Shown piece after piece: positions 24,351-36,947 of a stretch of 64,000 nt of DNA. Both the position numbers and the translations under genes were made by a program. Positions within the stretch are counted from its first letter, which is position 1. Each line of letters starts with the position of its first letter. The notes under the pieces are model-generated. The model ran no database searches, was not told the DNA's origin, and worked only from the letters and a program-made list of their open reading frames with translations. Source of the stretch: Selaginella tamariscina (taxonomy: Eukaryota; Streptophyta; Lycopodiopsida; Selaginellales; Selaginellaceae); assembly GCA_003024785.1 (NCBI GenBank), contig PUQB01000096.1, positions 469,333 to 533,332 on the forward strand. Reading direction: 5' to 3'.

Positions 24351-25373
24351 TGTCCCTAGAATGACTATCCATGATAACCTGAGTAGACTTAGGATCTTGT
24401 CCCAATAGACCTATACATGCTCATGCCCTAACCTCATTAAGAAGATGTGCCTTACACATACCCCCGTGACAAACTAAGGCATCGTCACTTACCCCTTAAG
24501 GAACCACCCTCATCTGGGAGTACAACCCCTTTAGGGCGACAAGGGGTACCCTAAACCACGACTAACCCTAAGGATTTAAGAGGCCAAGTTATACCTTAGA
24601 CTTAGGGCTAGTACTTAGTAAGAACATGAGTGTGTGCCATAGGCAAACATGAGTGTTCTACTAAGCAAACTCCCCAAGGCTAAATTTGGACCCTAAGTAC
24701 ACAACCCCACAAGTGCCTCATGAAAGGCTCCTACTAATGAGCTTAGGTTGTTCAACCCCTAGATCCCAAGAAAAACACCCCCTAGCCAAGTGTGCAAATA
24801 GCACCCTAGTTACGAGACCTAACCTCCCTTGGGTTGATGCCCAAGGTTAATACCTTGATGTGAGCACAAGTACGCATGTTTATTAGAGTATCCAACCCTC
24901 AGCATTAACCCCATGTGACAACCCCAAAATGTGTGCCTTAGGCGTTGTATTGTGTGCCATCTAGTCTAGGCATTGTATTGTGTGCCATCTAGTCTAGGCG
25001 TTGTATTGTGTGCCATCTAGTCTAGGCGTTGTATTGTGTGCCATCTAGTCTAGGCGTTGTATTGTGTGCCATCTAGTTTAGTGTCACATGAAGATGTGAC
25101 ACTATTTTTCAGATATCATGCATAGCCCCTTAGATTCAAGATTTGCACTAAGTGCCATGAATGTGGCTCTCAATGCCAACACTAGAACCCCTCTATTATC
25201 CTCAGGAACTTGGAAAGGAAACCTTGTCAATCAAGAACCCTCAACCACAATTAGACAAGGACACGAACATGCCTTGCTTAGATGTGAGTGTTGCTCTTAA
25301 CTTAATGTGGACCAGGAGGCTGGAGACAAGCCTCAACCTCTAACCCTTGGAACATCTAGTCCAACAAGATCTC
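24351..25373 (-). repeat. Fragment of a long-family LTR (antisense)
   Basis: This matches the antisense of the long LTR from near its 3' end to the middle, with the hairpin AGTGTCACAT-GAAG-ATGTGACACT at 25080-25103. It is more diverged than the two solo LTRs. Element F starts at its right edge. A related antisense continuation is seen at about 37069-37498, so F, E and G may have landed in or near this LTR. Confidence 0.75.
24940..25079 (+). repeat. 28 bp tandem repeat, five copies, inside an LTR fragment
   Basis: The unit AGGCGTTGTATTGTGTGCC plus ATCTAGTCT is repeated five times with at most one or two changes per unit. Other long LTRs hold the motif once, so this is a local expansion in this copy only. 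Confidence 0.9.
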
Positions 25374-25891
25374 TGTTAGAGTTTTACCTGGTGCCACAAA
25401 GGCGGCTTGCCATGTGCCAACCCTAGAATCCCCTCTGGAAACACCACGGAATCTAGTAAAATAACTTGTATTATAATTAGGAACCCAAGCCCTAGGAACT
25501 CAAACCCCTAGCTGACTAAGTTCACGAACGAGACTCACCTTGTGAATTAGGACACACTGACTAGCCAAGCTTTAGGTGTCGTTCCTAGCTTGGCGTGGCT
25601 GAGGCGACCGGAGCAAGGCCTTAACCACTAGTTTTGCGGAATGTGAACTCGGGCAATGCCTTTGAGCTTGCAAGCAGGTTTTTGGACCAAGGAATCTGAC
25701 TAACACCTTGGAAGTGACGTGCCCTATCTCAAAGGCAAGATCCTGCCAACGATAAGGATACTCTAACCCTAGGGTGGGTTGTACCCCTATCGTGTGGAAG
25801 TTTGGGCAGCACAATGGAGGGTTGCACCTTGACGACACAAAGCTTAGCTTGCACTAGTAGGAGGTTAACGAGCTCTCTTTTGAACCCATGA

Positions 25892-26851
25892 TGTCATAGT
25901 TTTTACAATGACTCGACCCTTTACCTTGGGGTTTGATTGTTGTTACCTATTGAGTTGTGTGGCAACCCTAGTTGTAGTGAGAAACAACCCCACTTAGTGC
26001 ACTTAGGTGTTTAGGGGTAGTCCGGCCGGCTGTCCTAGGTACTCGAGAAACTCTAGGCGAAGGTAGTACTTACCCTCTAGAAAACTCTCCCCAGTTTGAC
26101 ATTAGAGAGATAGGTTTCCATTAAATATAGCTTGTCAAAAAGGGTTAGGACACCCCTAGGGTTGACCTAACCCTAGGTTTGCCCTAACCCCATGCCTAAT
26201 ACCCCCCTAGGGGTTAGGTTAAGGGTTAGGTTAGTGACAACCATTTTCTCTAAGGGCTGGCATTTCCGTGCCAGCCCACTCACTCATTTAGGTAAACCGG
26301 GGGGGGGGGGGGGTTCGTCACATAAATAAGGTAAAGTATATGTAGTGAGGCTTCCTGGGTTCAAAAGAGAGCTCGTTAACCTCCTACCGGTGCAAGCTAA
26401 GCTTGTGTCGTCAAGGTGCAACCCTCCGTTGTTGCCGCCCTAACTTCCACACGACAGGGGTCAACCCACCCTAGGGTTAGACTATCCTTATCGTTGGCAA
26501 GATCACGCCTTTGAGACAGGGGCACGTCACTTCCAAGGAGTTAGTCAGATTCTTGTTCGAAAACCTACTCGCAAGCTCAAAGGCATTGCCCGAGTTCACG
26601 TTCCACAAAACTAGTGGTTGAGGCCTTGCTCCGGCCGCCTCAACCACGCCAAGCTAGGAACGACACCTAAGGCTCGGCTAGTCCGTGCATCCTGATTCAC
26701 AAGGTGAGTCTCGTTCGTGCACTTAGTCAATTAGGGGTTTGAGTTCCTAGGGCTTGGGTTCCTAATACGGGTTATTTTACCAAATTTCGTGGGGTTTCCA
26801 GAGAGGGGATTCCAGGGTTGGCACCTGGCAAGCCGCCTTTGTGGTACCAGG
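25892..26851 (+). repeat. 5' LTR of element E
   Basis: A short-family LTR in sense orientation. The poly-G run is near 26298-26313, directly upstream of the TATA-like CATAAATAAGG near 26322. The 3' edge was placed by comparison with 30249-31239, and the last bases differ from the usual terminus. Confidence 0.85.
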
Positions 26852-29800
26852 TCAAGAATCTGTCAAGAATCTGTTCCTGAACCTATTTTGCTGGAGATGG
26901 TCAAGAATCTGTTCCTGAACCTATTTTGGAAGTCTTGAACATGTTTAAGGATGTGTTGCTAGAAGACTTGCCGCCTGAGTTACCTCCACGTCGAGCTGTG
27001 GATCACAGGATAGAGATTTTGCCAGGTTCGTCTCCACCGGTAAGAGCCCCATATTGGTTTGAATCCTTAAGAATTAGTAGAACTGAAGAGATAACTAACA
27101 GAATTGATTGGTCAAGAACACATTCAACCTAGTCGATCGCCATATGGTGCACCTATCTTGTTTGTAATGAAAAAAGATCGTATGATGCGAATGTGTGTGG
27201 ACTATCGAGCGCTAAACGTGATAACTATCAAAAATAAGTATCCTCTTCCACGAGTGGATGACTTATTTAATAGGATATCGAAAGCAAAGTATTTTTCAAG
27301 AATAGACTTGAGATCGGGTACCATCAGATTCGAGTAGCAGAGAATGACATTGAGAAGACTGCTTTTCGAACGCGTTATGGATCATTTGAGTTTCTAATCT
27401 TGCCATTCGGGTAGTGCAATGCTCCAGCAACTTTTTGCAAAATGATGGATGATGTGTTTAGAGACTATCTAGACGAGTTCATAGTGGTGTATATTGATGA
27501 CATTCTGATTTTCAGTTCGACAATCGAGGAACATGTGGAACACTTAGAAAAAGGGTTCAGAGGTTGAGAAAGAACAGTTGTATACTAAAAAGCAAATGCG
27601 CATTTGGTCAAACCAAGATAGATTTCTTGGGACACTTGATCTCAGGTGGGAAAGTTGCCATGGATCCAAAGAAAATTCAAGTTATTACCGAGTGGATGAC
27701 TTTAAAAGATGTGCATGAAGTTAGATCATTTCTTGGTCTGACAGGGTATTACAGAAGATTCATAAAGGGTTACTCGGAAATAGCAGCCCCATTGACAGAT
27801 CTTACGAAAAAATTTCATGGCATTGGACTCCAGAGTGCCAACGTGCATATGGCATTGGACTCCAGAGTGCCAACATGCATTCGTCAGGCTCAAAGAAGCT
27901 ATTTCTTCTGAGCTAGTTTTGCAGTTGCCCATCTTTGAAGATCCCTTTGAAGTAGAATGTGACGCTTCCGACTTTGCAATTGGTGGTGTATTGCAACAGA
28001 AAGGACATCCAGTGTCCTTCTTCTCGAAGAAGTTAGATGCCGCGCAAACTCGATGGCCTACTCACGAAAAGGAGATGTATGCTATTGTTGCTTCCTTGGA
28101 GTATTGGCGTTATTATCTTCCAAGTCATGGCACTGTGGTTTGGACAGATAGTGTAACTCTAAGGTATTTTGAAACGCAGCCAAAGCTATCGCCGAAGTAT
28201 GCTAGATGGCAACAGAAGTTGGCACGATTTTAGCCTGAAATCAAACATAGAGCGGGAAAGGACAATGTGGTAGCTGATGCACTCAGTAGGAAGGGCCATC
28301 TTTGGATTATGTCAGCACCCGTGTCAACTTTGGTGGATGAATTTGTGGATCCTCATGATGAGTTTGCTAAGGAAGCTTTGAGCCTGGTAGCAAAGAGGAA
28401 ACAAGTTCATCAATTACGAAAAGATGGTAATATTCCAGCAGAAATAGAAAGTCGAATGAATGCACTCAAACAGGCGCATTTTGCGGTACAAGATGGAGTT
28501 CTTTATTATAAAGAAAAGAGACTCTATGTTTCAAAAGGGACATGGAGGGAGAGGCTATTAAAAGAGCATCATGACGTTCCTTTGGCAGGACATGGTGGAA
28601 GGCATAAGACGTTGGCTTTGTTGAAACAGGGATTCTATTGGCCGAGTATGATAGCTGATGTTGCCAAGTATGTCAAGACATGCCCACATGTTAACAAGTA
28701 AAGAGCCGATCGCAAAAACAAGCTGGGAAGTTGCAGTGTATACCGATTCCAGAGCGGCCATTTCAAAGTGTTACTTTGGATTTTATCATGGGATTGCCAA
28801 AATCTTGTGGTTTTAACGCGCTCATGGTGGTAGTCGATCGGTTTTCAAAGGTTGCTCATTTCATTATAACTGTAGAGACAGTGAATGCAATTCAAGCAAC
28901 AAAGTTGTTCTTCCACGAAGTCATAAGAGTGCGCGGGCTACCAGAAACGATGATCTCAGATCGGGATCCTCGATTTACGAGCATGTTTTGGAGAACATGG
29001 TTTAAGCAGTTTGGTATGATGCTCAAGTTTAGTACAGCCTACCATCCGCAAACATGGTCAAACGGAAAGAGTGAACCGACAAATCGAGGACTATCTCAGA
29101 TGCTATGTTCAAGGTGATCAACTTGATTGGGCTGAACACTTAGATATGGCTGAGATATGTTACAATAACTCGACACACACTGCAATTGGATGTAGCCCGA
29201 TGGAAGTGTTAACTGGGAATAAGGGTGGTATTCCTCAGAGTATGGTGTTACCGAAAGACGATAGCAATCGAGTTCCATCTGTAGCAGAGTTCACATGACA
29301 ATTGTATCGAACATGGGAAGCTGCTCGTCAAGTGATGGCTGTAGCACAGGAAAGGTATCGTCAGTAATACGATAAGCATTGGCGGGATGTAGAGTATCAG
29401 GTTGGAAATATGGTATTGTTGAGTACCAAAAACCTGAAGGTTCTAACGACTCTTTCAAGGAAGTTTCTATCGCACTACATAGGTCCATACAAGGTGGTGA
29501 AGCAAGTAGGGAAAGTGGCTTATGAGTTAGATCTTCCTCCAGAGTTGGGAACAATACACAATGTGTTTCATGTCAATTTACTCGAGCCATTCCACAAGGA
29601 TGAGAAACATCCGCAGAGATATGAAAACTTACGTCCGCTTCCTGAGCTGGTCAACGATACGAAGGAGTTCGAAGTTGAGTCGATTTTGGATGCAAATGAT
29701 ATTAAATGCCGAGGGACGCAGAAACCTAAACGAGAATATTTTGTTAAGTGGAAGGGTTACCCGGCATGCAAGTCGACATGGGAAGCATTGGATAATCTAC

Positions 29801-30248
29801 AGAACGCGATGGAGATAGTGAAGGAGTTTGAGGCAAAGTCTCAAACTATTAGTAATGACAATGAGAAATAAAGTGAACTTAATTCTTATTAAACTAGGGG
29901 CCGACAGACAACCTTAACTAGAGGCCTCCAATATAAATTCTAGTTAACTTAAAAGAAATTAAGTAACTTGTTGTCTGTGTCGGGTGACAGACTTTGCAGA
30001 CGTGCAAAAGGTCTCCAAGTGACTTCTTGTCGCAGGTGGTGCCTCCGGCAGCTGAGTTGTCGCTCAGTGAACGACAGTTCTGAAGTACTTGGCTTCGCAT
30101 AATGCAAGGGGGGTAATAAAACTTGTGAACTTTTTGCTGACTCCGTATAGAGTGATTAGCGTTAGTTTTCAGTTAATTTTTCCTAACCTAGTCTAATCTT
30201 GCAGTTAGATGTCAACGAGGACGTTGACATTTTCAAAGGTGGGGAGTG

Positions 30249-31239
30249 TGTCATAGTTTTTACTATGACTCGACCCTTTACCTTGGGGTTTGATTGTTGT
30301 TACCTACTGAGTTGTGTGGTGAACCTTAGTTGTAGTGAGAAACAGCCCCGCTTAGTGCACTTAGGTGTTTAGGGTAGTCCGGCTGGTTGTCACTAGGTAC
30401 CTCGAGAAACTCTAGGCGAAGGTAGTACTTACCCTTTATTACCCTTTAGAAAACTCTCCCCAGTTTGACATTACAAAGATAGGTTTTCTTTTAAATATAG
30501 CTTGTCAAAAAGAGTTAGGGACACCCCTAGGGTTGACCTAACTCTAGGGTTGCCCTAACCCCACGCCCTAATACCCCACCTCTAGGGGTTAGGTTTAGGG
30601 TTAGGTTAGGACAACCATTTTCTCTAAGGGCTGGCATTTCCGTGCCAGCCCACTTACTCATTTAGGTAAACCGGGGGGGGGGGGGTTTATCACATAAATA
30701 AGGTAGAGTATATGTAGTGAGGCTTCCTAGGTTCAAAAGAGAGCTCGATAACCTCCTACCGGTGCAAGCTAAGCTTGTGTCGTCAAGGTGCAAACCTCCG
30801 TTGTGCCACCCTAACTTCCACACGACAGGGGTACAACCCACCCTAGGGTTAGACTGTCCTTATTGTTGGCAGGATCACGCCTTTGAGACATGGGCATGTC
30901 ACTTCCAAGGAGTTAGTTAGATTCCTTGGTCCGAAAACCTGCTCGCAAGCTCAAAGGCATTGCCCGAGTTCACGTTCCACAAAACTAGTGGTTGAGGCCT
31001 TGCTCCGGCCGCCTCAACCACGCCAAGCTAGGAACGACACCTAAGGCTCGGCTAGTCCGTGCATCCTGATTCACAAGGTGAGTCTCGTTCGTGCACTTAG
31101 TCAATTAGGGGTTTGAGTTCCTAGGGCTTGGGTTCCTAATACGGGTTATTTTACCAAATTTTGTGGGGTTTCCAGAGAGGGGATTCCAGGGTTGGCACTT
31201 GGCAAGCCGCCTTTGTGGCACCAGGTAAAAACTTTGACA
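30249..31239 (+). repeat. 3' LTR of element E
   Basis: A 991 bp TG...CA LTR directly after the polypurine tract. It contains the terminal hairpin GTCATAG-TTTTTA-CTATGAC (30250-30269), telomere-like tracts near 30520-30610, a poly-G run near 30673-30687 and the TATA-like site near 30696. Confidence 0.92.
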
Positions 31240-33972
31240 CAAGAAGCCTCACTACATATACTCTACCTTATTTATGTGACAGACCCCCCCCCCCCCCCCC
31301 TTATTTACCTAAGTGAGTAAAGTAAGTGGGCTGGCACGAAAATGCCAGCCCTTAGAGAAAATGGTTGTCCTAACCTAACCCTAAACCTAACCCCTAAGGG
31401 GGGTTATTAGGGCGTGGGATTAGGGCAACCATAGGGTTAGGTCAACCCTAGGGGTGTCCCTAACTCTTTTTGACAAGCTATATTTAAAGAAAACCTATCT
31501 TTGTAATGTCAAACTGGGGGAGAGTTTTCTAAAGGGTAATAAAGGGTAAGTACTACCTTCGCCTAGAGTTTCTCGAGGTACCTAGTGATAGCCGGTCGGA
31601 CTACCCCTAAACACCTAAGTGCACTAAGCGGGGCTGTTTCTCACTACAACTAGGGTTTGCCACATAAGTCGGTAGGTAACAACAGTCAAACCCCAAAGTA
31701 AAGGGTCGAGTCATAGTAAAAACTATGACACACTCCCCACCTTTGAAAATGTCAACGTCCTCGTTGACGTCTAACTCTAAAACTAGACTAGGTTAGGAAA
31801 AATTAACTGAAAACTAACACTAATCACTCTATGCGGAGTCAGCAAAATGTTCACAAGTTTTATTACCCCCTTGCATTATGTGAAGCCAAGTACTTCAGAA
31901 CCGTCGTTCACTAAGCGACAACTTAGCTGCCGGAGGCATCACCTGCGACAAGAAGTCACTTGGAGACCTTTTGCACGTCTGCAAAGTCTATCACCCGACA
32001 CAGATAACAAGTTCCCTAAACCCTAGAAATAAGTTCACTTTATTTCTCATCATCATTACTAACAGTTTGAGCTTGCCTTAAACTCCTTCACTATCTCCAT
32101 CACGTTCTGTAGATTATCCAATGGTTCCCATGTCAACTCGCATGTCGGGTAACCCTTTCCACTTAACAAGATATTCTCGTTTACGTTTCCGCGTCCTTCA
32201 ACGTTTAATATCCTTTGCATCTAAAATTGACTCAACTTCGAACTCCTTCGTATCACCGACCAGCTCAAGAAGTGGACGTAAGTTCTCATATCTCTGCGGA
32301 TGTTTCTCATCCTTGTGGAATGGCTCGAGTAAATTGACATGAAACACATTGTGTATTGTTCCCAACTCCGGAGGAAGATCTAATTCATAAGCCACTTTCC
32401 CTACTTGCTTCACCACCTTGTATGGACCTATGTAGTGCGATAGAAACTTCCTCGAAAGAGTCGTTGGAACCTTCAAGTTTTTGGTACTCAACAATACCAT
32501 ATCCCCAACCTGATACTTTACGTCCCGCCGATGCTTATCGTACTGCTGACGATACCTTTCCTGTGCTGTAGCCATCGCTTGACAAGCAACTTCCCATGTC
32601 TGATACAATTGTCCCGTGAACTCTACTACAGATGGAACTCGATTGCTCTCGTCTTTCGGTAACACCATACTCTGAGGAACACCACCCTTATTCCCAGTTA
32701 ACACTTCCATCGGGCTACATCTGATTGCAGTGTGTGTCGAGTTATTGTAACATATCTCAGCCATATCCAAGTGTTCAGCCCAATCAAGTTGATCACCTTG
32801 AACATAGCATCTGAGATAGTCCTCGACTTGTATGTTCACTCTCTCCGTTTGACCATCTGTTTGCGGATGGTAAGCCATACTGGACTTCAGCATCATACCA
32901 AACTACTTAAACAACATCCCCCAAAACTTCCCCATAAACCGAGGATCCCGATCTAAGATCATGGTTTTCGGTAGTCCGCGCACTCTTACAACCTCGTGGA
33001 AGAACAACTTTACTACTTGTTTTGCATTCATTGTCTCTACAATTGGAACAAAATAAGTCTAAAGTAACACTTTGAAATGGCCGCTCTGGAATCGGTATAC
33101 ATTGTAACTTCCCAGCTCGTTTTTGCGATCGGCTCTTTACTTGTTGACATGTGGGGCATGTCTTGACATAGTTGGCAACATCATTTATCATACCCGGCCA
33201 ATAGAATCCCTATTTCAACAAAGCCAATGTCTTATGCCTTTCACTATGTCCTACCAAAGGAATGTCGTGATGCTCTCTTAACAACCTCTCCCTCCATGTC
33301 CCTTCTGGAACATAGAGTCTCTTTTCTTTATAATAAAGAATTCCATCTCGTACTGCAAAATGCGCCTGTTTGAGTGCATCCATTCGACTTCTATTCCTGC
33401 TGGAATATTACCATCTTTTCGTAATTGATGAACTTGTTTCCTCTTTGCTACCAAGCTCAAAGCCTCCTTAACAAACTCATCCTAAAGGATACGCCTCACA
33501 AATTCATCCACCAAAGTTGACACAAGTGCTGACATAATCTGAAGATGGCCCTTCCTACTGAGTGCATCAGCTACTACATTGTCCTTTCCTGCTCTATGTT
33601 TGATTTCAGGCTGAAATCGTGCCAACTTCTGTTGCCATCTAGCATACTTCGGCGATAGCTTTGGCTGCGTTTCAAAATACCTTAGAGTTACACTATCTGT
33701 CCAAACCACAGTGCCATGACTTGGAAGATAATAACGCCAATACTCCAAGGAAGCAACAATAGCATACATCTCCTTTTCGTGAGTAGGCCATCGAGTTTGC
33801 GCGGCATCTAACTTCTTCGAGAAAAAGGACATTGGATGTCCTTTTTGTTGCAATACACCCGGAAGCGTCACATTCTACTTCAAAGGGATCTTCAAAGATG
33901 GGCAATTACAAAATTGGCTCAGAAGAGATAGCCTCTTTGAGTTTGATGAACGCATGTTGGCACTCTGGAGTT

Positions 33973-36404
33973 CAAACCCACTACTTAACATATTCATCAT
34001 ATGTTAATATTCGACATTCCGTTGTATTACCAGTTCAACACCATAGTCTGCTTCTAGAGTTACACTCTCGAAAACATGTACTTTTACACTTTATGTCAAA
34101 ATGTAGTGTTCCCTCTTATGTTTGAATATGCCCCTTCTCCCAAAGTCAAAGACGCACATTTAACATAAGCCTTTCCCCGTTTGAACACTCTAGTTGGACT
34201 CAATATTGAATCTTGACCTAAGCCAAAACTCAATCGTCATAGTCATGTTCTCAAATCATGTGTTATCCCAAGTCCAAACACCTTAAAGAAAAGAAAATTT
34301 TCAATAATGTGTAGAATAGGATATCACAAGGCCCATCTCACAAGACTTAGTTTGTAAGCTAGAACAAACTAACATGCCACGTCTTGTGGAAGTATATCGT
34401 AAAGTAACATGAACATCCATAAGGTAAAGTAACCTGGCATATAACTTGGAAGTTGCCTTCTGTGTGCTACCGCCAACAATGGAGTCCATAACCCACACCC
34501 ACTTATGAAGTAGGTGTTCTCTAAAGAGTTACAGATCTTAGGACCAACTCTCCGCACAGAATTCAGACGTTAGCCGAAAGTGATAAAGTACTTCAAGAAT
34601 TTAGAACTAACTAAACCCTAAAATACACTACACTTTAGGTAGTCCTACTGACCGTAGAGAACCTGGCTCCGATACCAATTGTCAGAGTTTTAACCCGAAG
34701 GGCCAACACGTGGCAACATGTGGCTGCCAAGTGGCCATCCGGCATCATCACCCTGTGTGAGCAATGCTAAGTCTTATAAGATAACCCTAAGAGTCTGACT
34801 TAGAGGCCCAATTGGGCAGAAGACTTAGAGTCCTACCCTAAATCCCCTAGAATGACCATCCCCTAAACCCTAGAGGATAACCCGAGTAGACTTTAGAATC
34901 CTATCCTAGTAGATCTAGACAGGCTCATGCCCTAACCCCACTATGGAGATGGGTCTCACACATACCCCTGTGACATAGCTAAGGCATCATCACTTACCCC
35001 TTGAGGAATCACCCTCATTTGGGAGTACAATCCCTTTAGGGCGACAAGGGGTACCCTGAACCACGACTAACCCCTAAGGGTTTGAGTGGCCAAGTCATAC
35101 CCTAGACTTAGGGCTAGTACTTAGTGAGGACACAAGGGTGTGCCGTAGGCGGGCACGAGTGTTCTGCTAAGCAAACTCCCTAAAGCTAGGTTTGGATAAC
35201 TCTAAGTACATAACCTTGCGAATCCCTCACGAAAGAGCTTTTGCTAACGAGCTTAGGTTGTTCAACCCTGGATTCCAAGGAGAACACTCCCTAGCCAAGT
35301 GTGCCTAAGCACACCTGGTTACGAGACCTAACCTCCCTTGAGCAAATGCCCAAGGCTTAGCACCCTAGTGCGAGCACAAGCATGTCTATTTGTCAGAGTA
35401 TCCAACCCCTTGGCGACAAGCCCATGACACAACCCCAAAGGACGTGCCTCGGGCGTTGTATCGTGTGACGTTTAACTCAATGTCACATCTCCATGTGACA
35501 CTGCCTTCCTTATCATGCCATAGCCCTTAGATTCGAGAGTTGCACCAAGTGCCACAAACGTGGCTCCTAAATGCCAACTCTAGAACTCCTCAATTATCTC
35601 TTAAGACCCAGTAAGGAAACCCTGTCAATCAAGAACTCACAACCACATTTGGACAAGGACACGAATGTGCCTTGGTTAGCTGTGAGTGTTGCTCCTAGCT
35701 TGACGTGGAGGAGGAGGTTGGAGACAAGCCACAACCTCTGCCTCTTGGAACGTGAATCCCGACAAAACCTCCCAGGCATTGGATTCACCAACGTTAAGGG
35801 TAAGCTACCCCGAAGGTGGGACGTACTCTTATCATCTGGAAGTTAGGGTGGCACAACAAAGGGTTGTACCTTAACGACACAAGCTAAAGCTTGCACCAAC
35901 AGAAGAGCAACGAACTCAGTCATGAACCCAGGAGCTCTCCTACGTATACTCTACCTTATTTATGTGACAGACCCCTCCCCCCCCCCTCTTTTCCTGTATG
36001 TGTAAGTGGGCTGGCACATAATGCCAACCCCTTAGTTAATGAGATGAGTTTGCACACTAACCCCTACCCCTAAACCCTACCCAAGGGGGTGGGGGTTTTA
36101 GGGCGTGGGTTAGGGCAACCCTAGGGTTAGGTCAACCCTAGGGGTGTTCCTAACCCTATTTAACATGCCAAACTCATATTAACTAGGACGTCAAAATCGG
36201 GGGTGGGTTTTCTAGAAGGTAAGTGCTACCTTCGCTTAGAGTTTCTTGCAACATCTAAAGATAGCCAGTCAGACTACCCTTAAACACTTAAGTGCACTAA
36301 GCGGGGCTGTTTCTCACTACATCTAGAGTTTGTCAACATAGTACAGTAGGTAACAACAGTCACCGTCCAAAGTAAAGGGTTGACTCATAGTAAAAACTAT
36401 GACA
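33973..36404 (-). mobile_element. Element G: leader and 5' LTR of a long-LTR family element
   Basis: On the minus strand, a long-family LTR (34680-36404, 1,725 bp) is followed by the same initiator-Met primer site as A and C (34666-34677) and a leader of about 690 bp. The part of the leader nearest the LTR is recognisably homologous to the leader of C, which ties the two LTR families to one ancestor. No coding region of its own is attached; at 33972 the sequence becomes the pol of F. F and G together therefore look like one composite with a short LTR on one side and a long LTR on the other. It is partial and old. Confidence 0.8.
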
Positions 36405-36947
36405 AGTAGGAGCCTTTCGTGAGGCACTTGTGGGTTGTGTACTTATGGTTATCCAAATTTAGCCTTGGGGAGTTTACTTAGTAGAACACTCGTGTTTGCC
36501 TACAGTGCACACTCGTGTCCTCACTAAGTATTAGCCCTAGGACTAAGGTATGACTTGACCACTCAAACCCTTAAGGGTTAGTCGTGGTACAAGTCACCCA
36601 TTGTCACCTTAAAGGGTTGTACTCCCTGATGAGGGTGATTCCTCAAAGGGTAATCACGATGCCTTAGCTCTGTCATAGGGGTATGTGCAAGGCATGTCTC
36701 CTTAGAGGGGTTGGGACATGAGTCTATCTAGGTCTTTTGGGGCAGGATCTTAAAGTCTACTTGGGTTATCCTCTAAAGTTCAGAGGATAGTCATTCTAGG
36801 GGGACTTAGGGTTAGGACCCTAAGTCTTATGCCTATTGAAGCATCTGAGTCAGGCTGTAGAGGTTGTCTTTGAAGATTTGGTGTTGCTCACACAAAGAAT
36901 TGATGTCGGAAGGCCACATGTTAACCCTTCGGGTTAAAACTCTAACA
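36405..36947 (+). repeat. Fragment of a long-family LTR (sense)
   Basis: The 3' third of a long LTR, ending AAAACTCTAACA. Its first 390 bases resemble the reverse complement of 24351-24745 more than they resemble other copies, for example the shared AGTAGGAGCCTTTC start and the following text. It forms the right arm of a large inverted repeat around the nested cluster. Confidence 0.75.

Larger units (their letters stand above)
25892..31239 (+). mobile_element. Element E: chromodomain Ty3/gypsy retrotransposon inserted in F
   Basis: A plus-strand 5.35 kb element with LTRs at 25892-26851 and 30249-31239 and a target duplication CATGA/CAAGA (25887-25891 and 31240-31244, one mismatch) inside the LTR of F. 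Parts seen are RT (about 26930-27560, VVYIDDILIFS-like at 27487), RNase H (about 27930-28240), integrase (about 28570-29290), chromodomain (about 29720-29800), stem-loop (30211-30228) and polypurine tract (AAAGGTGGGGAGTG, 30235-30248). Gag and protease are not seen, so it would depend on other copies. Its LTRs differ by several percent by eye, making it clearly older than C. It is broken in several places. Confidence 0.92.
25374..33972 (-). mobile_element. Element F: chromodomain Ty3/gypsy, partial, split by element E
   Basis: On the minus strand this is the 3' half of a short-LTR-family element. Its 3' LTR is 25374-25891 plus 31240-31730, interrupted by E. Inside it are the stem-loop (31751-31768), chromodomain (about 32050-32170), integrase (about 32200-33190) and RNase H (about 33500-33950). 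RT, protease and gag are not seen; at 33972 the sequence switches to the leader of element G. It is broken in several places and older than C by eye. Confidence 0.85.

Noticed and set aside
24940-25079. CRISPR-like array
   Set aside because: The 28 bp units abut without spacers, in a plant LTR; it is a minisatellite.
36405-36947. Independent solo LTR
   Set aside because: Only the 3' third is present and no target duplication matches; it is a fragment.
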